Assembly (NCBI GenBank): GCA_964531295.1
Contig: CAZHHJ010000053.1
Location: 1-13,702, forward strand
Source: JAAYJK01 sp964531295
GTDB taxonomy: Bacteria > Bacillota > Syntrophomonadia > Syntrophomonadales > Syntrophomonadaceae
Reading direction: 5' to 3'
DNA length: 13,702 nt
In this document: positions 1-6,539 of the stretch, piece by piece
Layout of the letters: every line of letters begins with the position of its first letter
Position numbering within the stretch: the first letter of the stretch is position 1
Made by a program: the position numbers and the translations under genes
The notes under the pieces: generated by a model
What the model saw: the letters and a program-made list of their open reading frames with translations, nothing else
What the model was told of the DNA's origin: nothing
The model's database searches: none

Positions 1-97
1 AAATTTCTATATCATGAGGAAGTAGTGTATGCCAGGCAGTAATATATTCTGTTCCAGTTGAATAAATAGAAATATAAAAAGCGAAAGGTGGACAGTC

Positions 98-511
98 ATG
101 AGCAAGTTATTCACTACCGGACCGGTGGAAAATGCGGTCAGCATGCCAGCCTTGAGTGTGCTGGTCAAAGTTCTCAACAATAACCCCCAAGACAGTCTAA
201 AAGCCAAAATTATCCTTTACAGCTTAAATGTACTGAAGGAGCAGGTGTCTAGCACTGAACTCACAGTACTTCCTTTAAACTCTGATTTCAGTGCGTTTCA
301 AATTGATGATATAAAAGAGTATGAAATCCAAATTGAAGTCGATCGGGATGAAGCCATGGTATCAGTATGGGGTTTGGACGCGGAAGCCAATCTTATAGCC
401 GCTCAGCGTTTCGTTCACAGTGAACTGAAGGAATATCAATTATCAGGCATGACGAAAATCAAGCGGAAAGTTAAACTATCCAGGAGAAGAAAAAGCCCCC
501 GACCCAGGTAG
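98..511 (+). CDS. Hypothetical protein, small, basic C-terminus
   Basis: This encodes 137 residues of unknown function. The ATG is preceded by AAAGGTGG at a spacing of about 6 bases, which supports the start. There is no signal peptide, membrane segment or catalytic motif. The body (about residues 1-110) alternates short hydrophobic and polar stretches, as in a beta-rich fold; VKVLNNNP (about 23-30) and VSVWGLDAEANLIAAQR (about 88-104) resemble, from memory, short beta-rich proteins of unknown function in spore-forming Firmicutes. That resemblance could not be checked. The last 18 residues are strongly basic (KIKRKVKLSRRRKSPRPR), and the final codons lie within the terminator hairpin of the convergent helicase gene. 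The gene stands alone on its strand. I am fairly sure it is coding, less so of its exact 3' end. Confidence 0.7.
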   Translation: MSKLFTTGPVENAVSMPALSVLVKVLNNNPQDSLKAKIILYSLNVLKEQVSSTELTVLPLNSDFSAFQIDDIKEYEIQIEVDRDEAMVSVWGLDAEANLIAAQRFVHSELKEYQLSGMTKIKRKVKLSRRRKSPRPR

Positions 512-539
512 TCAATATGGCGAAAAAGGGTCGGGTGGC
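490..539 (-). terminator. Rho-independent terminator of the DEAD-box helicase gene
   Basis: Read on the minus strand, CCCGACCC (535-528) pairs with GGGTCGGG (505-498). Another GCC/GGC pairing lies across one bulged A, and TTTTT follows (494-490). It sits about 80 bases downstream of the helicase stop codon. The loop is long (22 nt). There is no U-run on the plus side, so it should act mainly for the minus-strand gene. It overlaps the last codons of the convergent hypothetical gene. Confidence 0.7.
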
Positions 540-619
540 ACTGCTCTGCTGAGAAGATCAAGCTTTAATCTATAAGTCGGGCTGCTTTTTAAAGTCTAGC
601 AGCAAATCCGCTGGGATCT

Positions 620-2050
620 CTAGTAATCCCTGGGCCGGGGCCGGTTTGATTTTTTAGGATTCCTGCTCATACCCGGCTTGCGGCTATAGCTGCTTTTAGC
701 ATCATTGCTTTTCCTGGGTTTCTTGAGTCTGATCGGGGGCACTTCCGACAGCTCCTTAAAAGCTGTCTTTTCAGGTTCCCGGGTCAGCATTTTCAAAGCT
801 GCTGCTAAGAGGGTTACTGAATCGTATTCTTCCAATAGGCTCTCGGCCAGGTTCTTGTAGGTCTGTATATTCTCCTTTTGCATCACCTGCATCAGGTTTT
901 CAATCGCCAAATGCTGGAGACCGGCAAAAGCTTCATTGACAGTAGGGATAGGCTTTCTTAGTATGCGGTGTTTGGTAAGTTCTTCAATGGAGCGCAGATG
1001 ATCAATTTCCCGTGGGGTAACAAAAGTCGTAGCTAATCCGGCTTCTCCCATTCGGCCTGTCCTGCCTATACGATGCACATAACTCTCTGGATCCTGGGGA
1101 ATATCAAAGTTATATATATTGCTTACCCCGCTTATATCCAGGCCTCTGGCTGCTACGTCAGTTGCTACCAGAACCTCTATTTCTCCTGCCCGGAATTTGC
1201 GCATGATAGTATCCCGGCGGTTCTGATTCAATTCGCCGTGAATACCTTCCGCTGAATAACCTCGTTCGCCCAATGCTTCTGCTATTTCATCAACCCGGCG
1301 CCGGGTGCGTCCAAAAACAATAGCCAGTTCGGGATTTTGGATATCCAATAAACGGCATAGTATATCCAACTTCTGCTTTTCCGGGGTTTCAATGTATTCC
1401 TGCTGAATGTTGGCTACCGTAACCTCCCGGGGAGCAATATGAATAATTTCGGGATTTTTCATAAAGTTTTTAGCCAGGGTCTGGATGTGCATTGGAATGG
1501 TAGCTGAAAAAAGAAGACTCTGTCTTTCTTCTGGCATATCCTGTAGAATCGTCTCAATATCCTCAATAAATCCCATGTTTAACATCTCGTCCGCTTCATC
1601 CAGTACCACTATCTTGACCTGCTGTAAACGGATGGTTTTCCTTCTCATATGATCCATCAGACGGCCTGGAGTGCCTACGATAATATTGGGTCTTTTGCGC
1701 AGAGCCTTTATCTGTCTGTCAATCTCCTGCCCTCCATATATAGGCAGGGATTTAATATTCTTGTAATGACCTATTCGGTTAAGCTCTTCAGCTACCTGAA
1801 TGGCCAATTCGCGAGTTGGTGTTATTACCACCCCCTGAATTTGTTCCTGATTAGCATCACATCTATCCACCAGCGGTATGCCATAGGCTGCGGTCTTGCC
1901 AGTTCCGGTCTGGGCCCTGCCGATCAAATCTCTTCCCATCAAGGCGATAGGAATAGTTCTTTCTTGAATGGGAGTGGGTTCTTCAAAACCCATACTCCCG
2001 ATGGCCTGAATTATGGGTGCTGCTAATGCCAATTCGTTAAAAGTCTTCAA
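620..2050 (-). CDS. DEAD-box ATP-dependent RNA helicase (CshA/DeaD-like)
   Basis: This is a cytoplasmic ATP-dependent RNA-unwinding enzyme of 476 residues, expected to act in mRNA turnover, ribosome assembly or cold adaptation. All superfamily-2 DEAD motifs are visible: Q motif GFEEPTPIQ (21-29), motif I AQTGTGKT (46-53), Ia PTRELA (78-83), Ib TPGR (127-130), DEAD (151-154), SAT (182-184), ATDVAARGLD (296-305) and HRIGRTGR (326-333). After the two RecA-like domains comes about 130 residues ending in a lysine/arginine-rich tail (from about 440) likely to bind RNA; no DbpA-type RRM is obvious. The N-terminus resembles B. subtilis CshA. The start is TTG (2050-2048), preceded by GGAAAGGAG at about 11 bases, with no competing ATG. 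It has its own promoter and a terminator. Confidence 0.96.
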   Translation of the reverse strand: MKTFNELALAAPIIQAIGSMGFEEPTPIQERTIPIALMGRDLIGRAQTGTGKTAAYGIPLVDRCDANQEQIQGVVITPTRELAIQVAEELNRIGHYKNIKSLPIYGGQEIDRQIKALRKRPNIIVGTPGRLMDHMRRKTIRLQQVKIVVLDEADEMLNMGFIEDIETILQDMPEERQSLLFSATIPMHIQTLAKNFMKNPEIIHIAPREVTVANIQQEYIETPEKQKLDILCRLLDIQNPELAIVFGRTRRRVDEIAEALGERGYSAEGIHGELNQNRRDTIMRKFRAGEIEVLVATDVAARGLDISGVSNIYNFDIPQDPESYVHRIGRTGRMGEAGLATTFVTPREIDHLRSIEELTKHRILRKPIPTVNEAFAGLQHLAIENLMQVMQKENIQTYKNLAESLLEEYDSVTLLAAALKMLTREPEKTAFKELSEVPPIRLKKPRKSNDAKSSYSRKPGMSRNPKKSNRPRPRDY

Positions 2051-2084
2051 TATGACTTGATCTCCTTTCCTATTTAGTTACTCT

Positions 2085-2113
2085 ATTATAATTACCGGAT
2101 AGCGGGTTTTTAA
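2085..2113 (-). promoter_or_regulatory. Putative sigma-A promoter of the helicase gene
   Basis: On the minus strand TTAAAA (2113-2108) and a perfect TATAAT (2090-2085) are separated by 17 bases, about 35 bases upstream of the TTG start. An imperfect inverted repeat, ATTACCGGA (2091-2099) and TCTGGTAAT (2119-2127, one mismatch), brackets the -35 element and might be an operator; this is inference. Confidence 0.5.
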
Positions 2114-2172
2114 TTATCTCTGGTAATATTCTCATATATTCTATGAAAAGTAAATTTCCATGCTCCTTAATG

Positions 2173-2187
2173 CCTGCTGCGAGCAGG
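2173..2187 (-). terminator. Small GC hairpin after the EamA gene (weak terminator?)
   Basis: CCTGCT (2173-2178) and AGCAGG (2182-2187) form a 6-bp stem with a 3-nt loop about 12 bases downstream of the permease stop codon. No U-run follows on the minus strand, so termination is doubtful; it could stabilise the 3' end or let some transcription pass into the helicase gene. Confidence 0.25.
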
Positions 2188-2198
2188 GGGCCAGGGAT

Positions 2199-3119
2199 TT
2201 ATATCAAGCCAGTCCTTTCATCGCTCAAATTTTCTCGTGTTTTACTTTTGGCACTGCTGATGAAAACCGCCAAAAGGACCAGTGCCCCACCTGCCATTTG
2301 TAGCAGGGTAAGCTTCTCACCCAGTATAAACCAGGCCCCTATTGCAGTAACTACCGGTATGCCATTAATAAAAACTGAAGCGCGAGAAGCCTCAATTTTG
2401 CTTAGAGCAAAGTTATAAGCCAGGAAGGCTGCAATGGTACAGAATAAAGAGAGAAAAATTATCGCAGCTATAGATGCAGTACTTACCTGCGCCCACTTTA
2501 CTTGGGGCAAATTATATAAGAAGAAGGGAGCAAAAAGGATAGTGCCGTAAATAACCTGAAACCCGGTAATTTGCAGGGAGGACAGAGTTTTACTCAGATC
2601 CCGAGCCAAAACCATGTAAAAAGCAGCTGAAAATACTGCCCCCAGGATCAGCAAGTCTCCTAGCAAAGAACCTTCGAAGGATAATTTTAGACCGCTGCCC
2701 CCAAAAACCAGAACAATTATACCCAAGATTGATAAAGTTATCCCCAATAAATTATAACGATTAATTTCCTCTCCCAGAATGAAGTGGGCTAATACCAATA
2801 CTGCGATTGGAACCAGGGCCAGTATTATTGAGGCACTGGAAGCGGTGGTATAGGTCAAACCAATGGTCTCAAAGGCAAAATACAGGCCTGGTTGGAACAA
2901 AGCCGTAAGCACAAGCTTCCGCTGCTGTTCAGCATTCAGTCGAGGAATACCGCTGCGCAAAAAGACTATCAAGAAGAACAGCGAAGCCAGACTAAAACGG
3001 AGGAAAATACAGACAAAGGGAGTGAAACTGCTTAAAGCTATCTTGGTGCCAATAAAGGACAGTCCCCAGAAAAACATAGTTATGATCAGTGCAAGATAGG
3101 TAATCAAGTTCTTATTCAT
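2199..3119 (-). CDS. EamA/DMT-family transporter (10 TM permease)
   Basis: This is an inner-membrane permease of the drug/metabolite transporter superfamily, 306 residues, with about ten hydrophobic helices in two homologous halves. Each half has the family's ILGE-type motif before its last helix (FILGEEINRYNLLG in the first half, FILGEKLTLLQMAG in the second), marking two EamA domains. The N-terminal helix carries MFFWGLSFIGTKIAL, typical of EamA proteins. Substrate cannot be predicted; members export amino acids, metabolites or drugs. The ATG at 3119 is chosen because AAGGAG sits 7 bases upstream. An in-frame GTG at 3161 would add 14 polar residues but has no ribosome binding site. The gene is divergent from the SDH protease gene and has its own promoter. 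Confidence 0.92.
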   Translation of the reverse strand: MNKNLITYLALIITMFFWGLSFIGTKIALSSFTPFVCIFLRFSLASLFFLIVFLRSGIPRLNAEQQRKLVLTALFQPGLYFAFETIGLTYTTASSASIILALVPIAVLVLAHFILGEEINRYNLLGITLSILGIIVLVFGGSGLKLSFEGSLLGDLLILGAVFSAAFYMVLARDLSKTLSSLQITGFQVIYGTILFAPFFLYNLPQVKWAQVSTASIAAIIFLSLFCTIAAFLAYNFALSKIEASRASVFINGIPVVTAIGAWFILGEKLTLLQMAGGALVLLAVFISSAKSKTRENLSDERTGLI

Positions 3120-3163
3120 TGTTTTACTCCTTAAACTTAGAAACAGGCTATTACCTTCCACTA

Positions 3164-3192
3164 ATTATATTATTTAGCTCTTGGCCTGTCTT
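3164..3192 (-). promoter_or_regulatory. Putative promoter of the EamA transporter gene
   Basis: On the minus strand AAGACA (3192-3187) and a perfect TATAAT (3169-3164) are 17 bases apart, about 45 bases upstream of the ATG at 3119. The short leader this implies agrees with the chosen start and argues against the GTG at 3161, which would sit almost at the transcription start. Confidence 0.45.
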
Positions 3193-3275
3193 TATAATTT
3201 TAGCTATAATTTGCTGCTAGGCAAGGGGCAATTTAAGCATCACCTGACAGCAGGACTTATTTACTGGTGATAATC

Positions 3276-3302
3276 TGCTATACTATTAGCAAAGTAGCAA
3301 AA
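3276..3302 (+). promoter_or_regulatory. Extended -10 promoter of the SDH-type protease gene
   Basis: TG-C-TATACT (3276-3284) is a good extended -10 element about 50 bases before the TTG start; no convincing -35 box is visible at 16-18 bases. Directly after it is an 8-bp tandem near-repeat, TAGCAAAG then TAGCAAAA (3287-3302), at the predicted transcription start. Confidence 0.45.
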
Positions 3303-3334
3303 CTGCTTGCGGAAGGGTTATGAGGTGATTTGAT

Positions 3335-4162
3335 TTGGAAGTTAATGTGGGATCAATAATATGGTTTGTATTTCTCCTGTTCGCATTTTTGCCGATATTG
3401 AATCAGAGGCGTATTATATCGGCTCGGCTTTCTCTCTTGCGTAAAATCGAAGTGAAAAGACATAGCCGGGTTATCACCCTCCTCCATCGGCAGGAAGCGC
3501 TCAGTTTTCTGGGCATACCATTTCGCCGTTTTATAGATATGGAGGATGCGGAAAAGGTGCTGCGGGCCATAAGGATGACCCCGGATGAGATGCCTATTGA
3601 TATAATCCTGCATACTCCCGGAGGCTTGGTTTTGGCAGCGGAACAAATAGCCCGGGCGCTCAAAAAGCACCCGGCTAAAGTAACAGCTATAGTACCTCAT
3701 TATGCTATGTCAGGAGGTACTTTAATCGCTGTGGCCGCGGATGAGATCCTGCTGGACGAAAATGCGGTGCTGGGACCAGTAGATCCGCAGATAGGCCAAT
3801 ACCCGGCTAATTCAATAATCAGAGTTCTGCGTTCCAAGCCGATTAACAGAATAGATGACGAAACTATTATTTTAGCTGACATTGCTGAAAAGGCTACTCG
3901 TCAGGTCTATGAATCAGCAGTTGATATCCTCTCCGGCCGGGTTGAACACGAACAGGCTAAAAAACTGGCCCAAATGCTCAGCGAGGGGCGCTGGACCCAT
4001 GATTTTGCTCTGGTATGTTCTACCCTTACCGAGATGGGCTTGAATGTAAATTGTGATGTTCCAGAAGAGATCTACCTTTTGATGAATCTATACCCCCAGC
4101 CCAACCGGCAGGTACCATCGGTGGAATATATTCCTATCCCTTATAGCCGGGATAAACCCTGA
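3335..4162 (+). CDS. Membrane-anchored ClpP-class serine protease, SDH family
   Basis: This 275-residue protein matches the 'serine dehydrogenase proteinase' (SDH_sah) family, related to ClpP and SppA. Residues 7-23 form one N-terminal membrane helix, so the catalytic domain is tethered to the membrane. In the ClpP-like core, HTPGG (93-97) fits the oxyanion-hole loop, and Ser126 in AMSGGT (124-129) the catalytic nucleophile. LGPVDPQIG (146-154) is a family signature. Family members are presumed to cleave membrane or signal peptides, but this one's substrate is unknown. The start is TTG (3335-3337) with GAGGTGA about 6 bases upstream; starting there keeps the membrane helix. It has its own promoter and ends at a strong terminator, so it is probably monocistronic. 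Confidence 0.9.
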   Translation: MEVNVGSIIWFVFLLFAFLPILNQRRIISARLSLLRKIEVKRHSRVITLLHRQEALSFLGIPFRRFIDMEDAEKVLRAIRMTPDEMPIDIILHTPGGLVLAAEQIARALKKHPAKVTAIVPHYAMSGGTLIAVAADEILLDENAVLGPVDPQIGQYPANSIIRVLRSKPINRIDDETIILADIAEKATRQVYESAVDILSGRVEHEQAKKLAQMLSEGRWTHDFALVCSTLTEMGLNVNCDVPEEIYLLMNLYPQPNRQVPSVEYIPIPYSRDKP

Positions 4163-4184
4163 TAGATATATCAGTTTATAGCTT

Positions 4185-4212
4185 CAAAAGCCCACCAGAT
4201 GGTGGGCTTTTG
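4185..4212. terminator. Bidirectional Rho-independent terminator
   Basis: A perfect 12-bp stem, CAAAAGCCCACC (4185-4196) and GGTGGGCTTTTG (4201-4212), with a 4-nt AGAT loop. The stem itself supplies TTTT on both strands, so it serves the SDH protease gene (+) and the convergent GerMN lipoprotein gene (-). Confidence 0.9.
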
Positions 4213-4278
4213 TTATACATAATATGCTTGATGATATTCTGCTGCATATCCAAGGGTTGATCTCTTTCCAAGCCTTGT

Positions 4279-5199
4279 TTAATGCCTGCCTATCGCTTCA
4301 TCAATAGGACCGTGTTCTATGGAGAGGGGTTCCCCTTCTACCGTCATTTTTACTTTTTCTATACCAGGAAATTCGGTCAGGGTATAGACAATAGAGTTAA
4401 TGGTCATGCTTTCCCCGGTTGACCCACCCCAGTGTTTGCTATGCATCTCAATAGAAAAATCCACATGGACGGTATTATCAAGAATTTCCACGCAGTTGAC
4501 CAGGACTTCAGCCGGAATAGTTTTATGCAGGTTACTGCCGACAGGTCCCTTTATAAGTTCTTCCAGGGTTCTTTGCATTAAATTATCCATAGAAATATCG
4601 GGAGCAACTACGATGGTCCTCATTTCCTGGGCTAGCGCTGTTGCATCCTGATTGCAGAAATATAAAGTTGTTTCTTTATTCACTTCTGGCTGGCTTATAT
4701 TGTTATCAAAAGCTTCCATGAAACCCCGGGGATTGCCATTGGGACCAATAAGCTCTTCGCCTTCTACCAGTATTTTTACCCGTTTAATATCCGGGCCAAA
4801 ACTGGTTAAAGTGTTAACCACCGAGCCAACCCCAATTATTTCAGCGACGCTCCCCCCAAAACTGCAGAAATCTTTGCTCAAATTTACAATCAAGTCCTTA
4901 CTTTGTTTCATAGTGCCGTATACTATGGTTGAGGATGCTATGTTCTTGCGGTAATCCGGGTTATCTGGCCCTTTAATCAATTCTTGCAATACAATGCTGT
5001 ATTTATCCTGGTTTTGCGGGAACATTATTTCTCTTTGCTCCATTACAAAGTGTTCGTTGCCTGAATCCGCATAATACAATTGCACTTTTGCCGTCGTGTT
5101 GCCTGATACCGAATCATTATCATTAGAGACCCTGGAACACCCTGCCCACATTCCTGCTAGCATTAATATGACCAGGAAAATCACCGGACGATTTTTCAA
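4279..5199 (-). CDS. Lipoprotein with two GerMN (germane) domains
   Basis: This 306-residue protein is exported. It has a basic N-terminus, a hydrophobic stretch (about 5-18) and a lipobox-like WAGC with the lipidated cysteine at residue 21, so it should sit on the outer face of the membrane; Trp at -3 is atypical. A Ser/Asn/Asp-rich linker follows, then two GerMN domains of about 120 residues (roughly 35-165 and 175-295). Both repeat the same elements: LYYADSGNEH versus LYFCNQDA, LQELIKGP versus LEELIKGP, and VNTLTSFGPDIKRVKILVEGE versus VYTLTEFPGIEKVKMTVEGE (given as the shared pattern). GerMN domains occur in the spore germination/sporulation protein GerM and in envelope lipoproteins; the molecular role is unclear. 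The start is TTG (5199-5197) with AGGAGGAG 6 bases upstream; the nearby ATG is in another frame and stops at once. Confidence 0.9.
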   Translation of the reverse strand: MKNRPVIFLVILMLAGMWAGCSRVSNDNDSVSGNTTAKVQLYYADSGNEHFVMEQREIMFPQNQDKYSIVLQELIKGPDNPDYRKNIASSTIVYGTMKQSKDLIVNLSKDFCSFGGSVAEIIGVGSVVNTLTSFGPDIKRVKILVEGEELIGPNGNPRGFMEAFDNNISQPEVNKETTLYFCNQDATALAQEMRTIVVAPDISMDNLMQRTLEELIKGPVGSNLHKTIPAEVLVNCVEILDNTVHVDFSIEMHSKHWGGSTGESMTINSIVYTLTEFPGIEKVKMTVEGEPLSIEHGPIDEAIGRH

Positions 5200-5232
5200 T
5201 TCATTCTCCTCCTGTTTACAATATCAAATAAA

Positions 5233-5257
5233 TAAAAGCTAATTTGCTCAGCTTTTA
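5233..5257 (-). terminator. AT-rich hairpin between the MBL and GerMN genes
   Basis: A perfect 8-bp stem, TAAAAGCT (5233-5240) and AGCTTTTA (5250-5257), loop 9 nt, followed on the minus strand by TTTATTTATTT. It could be a weak terminator for the upstream MBL-hydrolase gene. A TG-T-TACAAT extended -10 element (5272-5264 on the minus strand) would place a GerMN transcription start at the hairpin's edge, so it may instead be a leader hairpin. Confidence 0.4.
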
Positions 5258-5263
5258 ATATTG

Positions 5264-5272
5264 ATTGTAACA
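5264..5272 (-). promoter_or_regulatory. Possible extended -10 promoter of the GerMN lipoprotein gene
   Basis: TGTTACAAT on the minus strand fits an extended -10 element (TG-N-TATAAT with one change), about 65 bases before the TTG start. The hexamer at -35 (TGAAGA-like) is poor. If real, the lipoprotein gene is transcribed independently of the MBL-hydrolase gene. Confidence 0.35.
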
Positions 5273-5306
5273 CAAGAGATGGTAGTTCTTCACCGCCTGG
5301 ATTACG

Positions 5307-6287
5307 TTAAATATGTGAAAAAAGTGTGACCCCATCACAATCATATTGCAGCACTTGGCCATTTTCGGATAAATATTTTAAATGGGCGATAGTCTCGCCA
5401 GTTGCAAACCACTTTTGCGGCAAAGGGAATTCATCCCACTGGTAATACTTAAGATCCCAGTTCATCATGGAAGCGATATTATAGGCGTTGGCAGGACCGT
5501 ACACCAGTATGCCAAGTATTTCTTCACAGCGGAGCCGATGATGTTCCTTCAGCTTCATAATACGTTCCTGATGATTGTAAATAATAGAACCGTGACCTGG
5601 CAGGGTTAGTTTTACGGCCAGGTTAAATACTTTATCCAGGCTTTGCAAGTAATCCTGTAGAGGATTATAATGGCCGGAAAACAAAGCAATATTAGGAGTT
5701 ATTTCAGCTAAAATATGATCGCCGGAAAAGAATATTTGTTTTTCTTCATCATACAGGCATAAGTGCCCTTGGGTATGTCCGGGAGTCAATATGCATTTAA
5801 GGGAGAACCCAGCTACTTCTATATTCATGCCATCTTCTAATATTTCAAACTCTATATCTCCAGGTTTGGAATACTTGTAGCCCGGATGACTAATTATGTC
5901 CTGCTTCCCCTCCAAAAAACCATTTTGCACGGCGTAATCGGCCAGGTCATTCCAATACTGGGTTCTGTTGGAACCCAGGAAAGACGTCAAGATCTCCGAA
6001 TCGTTTTGACTTGCGTATACCCTTGAGTCAGGTGAGTGCAAATATGATATCAAGCCCGCATGATCAGCATGAAAATGAGTCATTAATATATCAGTTTTTT
6101 GTAAATCAACATCCAATTCTCGCAGGGCCTGGTCAAATGCCTTTCGGCATTCAGGTCGATTAATGCCGGTATCTATTAAAAGGTTTCTCCCCTCCCCTTT
6201 TATAAAGTAGGAATTAACCGCCTTTAATGGATTCCCTGGCAAAGGTATGACAAATTTATAGAGGCCGGGAAATAATTTATCAATCAT
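5307..6287 (-). CDS. MBL-fold metallo-hydrolase
   Basis: This is a soluble zinc-dependent hydrolase of the metallo-beta-lactamase superfamily, 326 residues from the chosen start. The metal ligands are all present: HFHADH (71-76), His171 in PGHTQGH, Asp190 in SGDH and His232 in PGHG. The C-terminal 90 residues (HHRLRCEEIL onward, ending with a HLKYLSENGQV element) resemble the winged-helix tail of LACTB2-like or glyoxalase-II-like MBL enzymes. Likely substrates are thioesters or similar esters, but the sequence does not decide. The start is taken as the ATG at 6287, 7 bases after AAAAGGGGGG. In-frame ATGs at 6293, 6308 and 6311 lie inside or upstream of that site. It is divergent from the Rossmann-MCP gene. 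Confidence 0.9.
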   Translation of the reverse strand: MIDKLFPGLYKFVIPLPGNPLKAVNSYFIKGEGRNLLIDTGINRPECRKAFDQALRELDVDLQKTDILMTHFHADHAGLISYLHSPDSRVYASQNDSEILTSFLGSNRTQYWNDLADYAVQNGFLEGKQDIISHPGYKYSKPGDIEFEILEDGMNIEVAGFSLKCILTPGHTQGHLCLYDEEKQIFFSGDHILAEITPNIALFSGHYNPLQDYLQSLDKVFNLAVKLTLPGHGSIIYNHQERIMKLKEHHRLRCEEILGILVYGPANAYNIASMMNWDLKYYQWDEFPLPQKWFATGETIAHLKYLSENGQVLQYDCDGVTLFSHI

Positions 6288-6327
6288 TTGCATTCCCCCC
6301 TTTTCCATCATACTCCCATTTTATCTT

Positions 6328-6347
6328 ATATCAGGATAAACTGATAT
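6328..6347 (-). promoter_or_regulatory. 20-bp operator-like palindrome upstream of the MBL-hydrolase gene
   Basis: ATATCAG (6328-6334) and CTGATAT (6341-6347) are perfect inverted arms around a 6-bp centre. The repeat overlaps TATAAG (6331-6326 on the minus strand), a possible but weak -10 element, about 40 bases before the start codon. No cognate regulator can be named. Confidence 0.35.
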
Positions 6348-6432
6348 CGTTTCCATAATATTTATATTAGTATTACTGACTGTAAGTCCCGATTTCCTTA
6401 TCCTTATTGATCTACTTACTAATATAGGGCAT

Positions 6433-6455
6433 TACAATAGCGCTATTAGTGCTAA
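6433..6455 (+). promoter_or_regulatory. Possible promoter and repeat cluster upstream of the Rossmann-MCP gene
   Basis: TACAAT (6433-6438) could be the -10 element; TTGATC (6407-6412) lies 20 bases upstream, longer than usual. A perfect 12-bp palindrome, AATAGCGCTATT (6436-6447), overlaps the -10 box. TAGCGCTAT (6438-6446) is followed directly by the related TAGTGCTAA (6447-6455). This could be a regulator site, but spacing makes the promoter call tentative. Confidence 0.3.
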
Positions 6456-6539
6456 ATCAGGATTCATCTCATACATTTGGAGGAACTTGCCGATATATGT
6501 AGAAAGGGAATAATGGAAAGGAACGGGAGGGATTAAGTG

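Noticed and set aside
1..42. Possible C-terminal end of an upstream plus-strand gene (frame 1 open from the window edge to a TAA at 40-42)
   Set aside because: Only 13 codons are visible, with no recognisable motif; any edge frame could do this by chance.
7..207. Open frame of 66 codons on the minus strand
   Set aside because: It overlaps the start and ribosome binding site of the better supported gene at 98-511 and has no ribosome binding site or recognisable family.
581..603. GCTGCT / AGCAGC inverted repeat as helicase terminator
   Set aside because: It is short, with no U-run on the minus strand; the hairpin at 490-539 followed by TTTTT is the better candidate.
3120..3161. Upstream GTG start at 3161 for the EamA permease
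   Set aside because: It has no ribosome binding site and lies almost at the predicted transcription start; the ATG at 3119 has AAGGAG at ideal spacing.
3239..3271. Inverted repeat ATCACC (3239-3244) / GGTGAT (3266-3271) in the EamA/SDH divergent region
   Set aside because: Arms are only 6 bp with a 21-base gap, so it is easily expected by chance.
3353..3700. Open frames of 86-115 codons antisense to the SDH-type protease
   Set aside because: They lie wholly inside a gene with clear catalytic motifs and show no protein-like features of their own.
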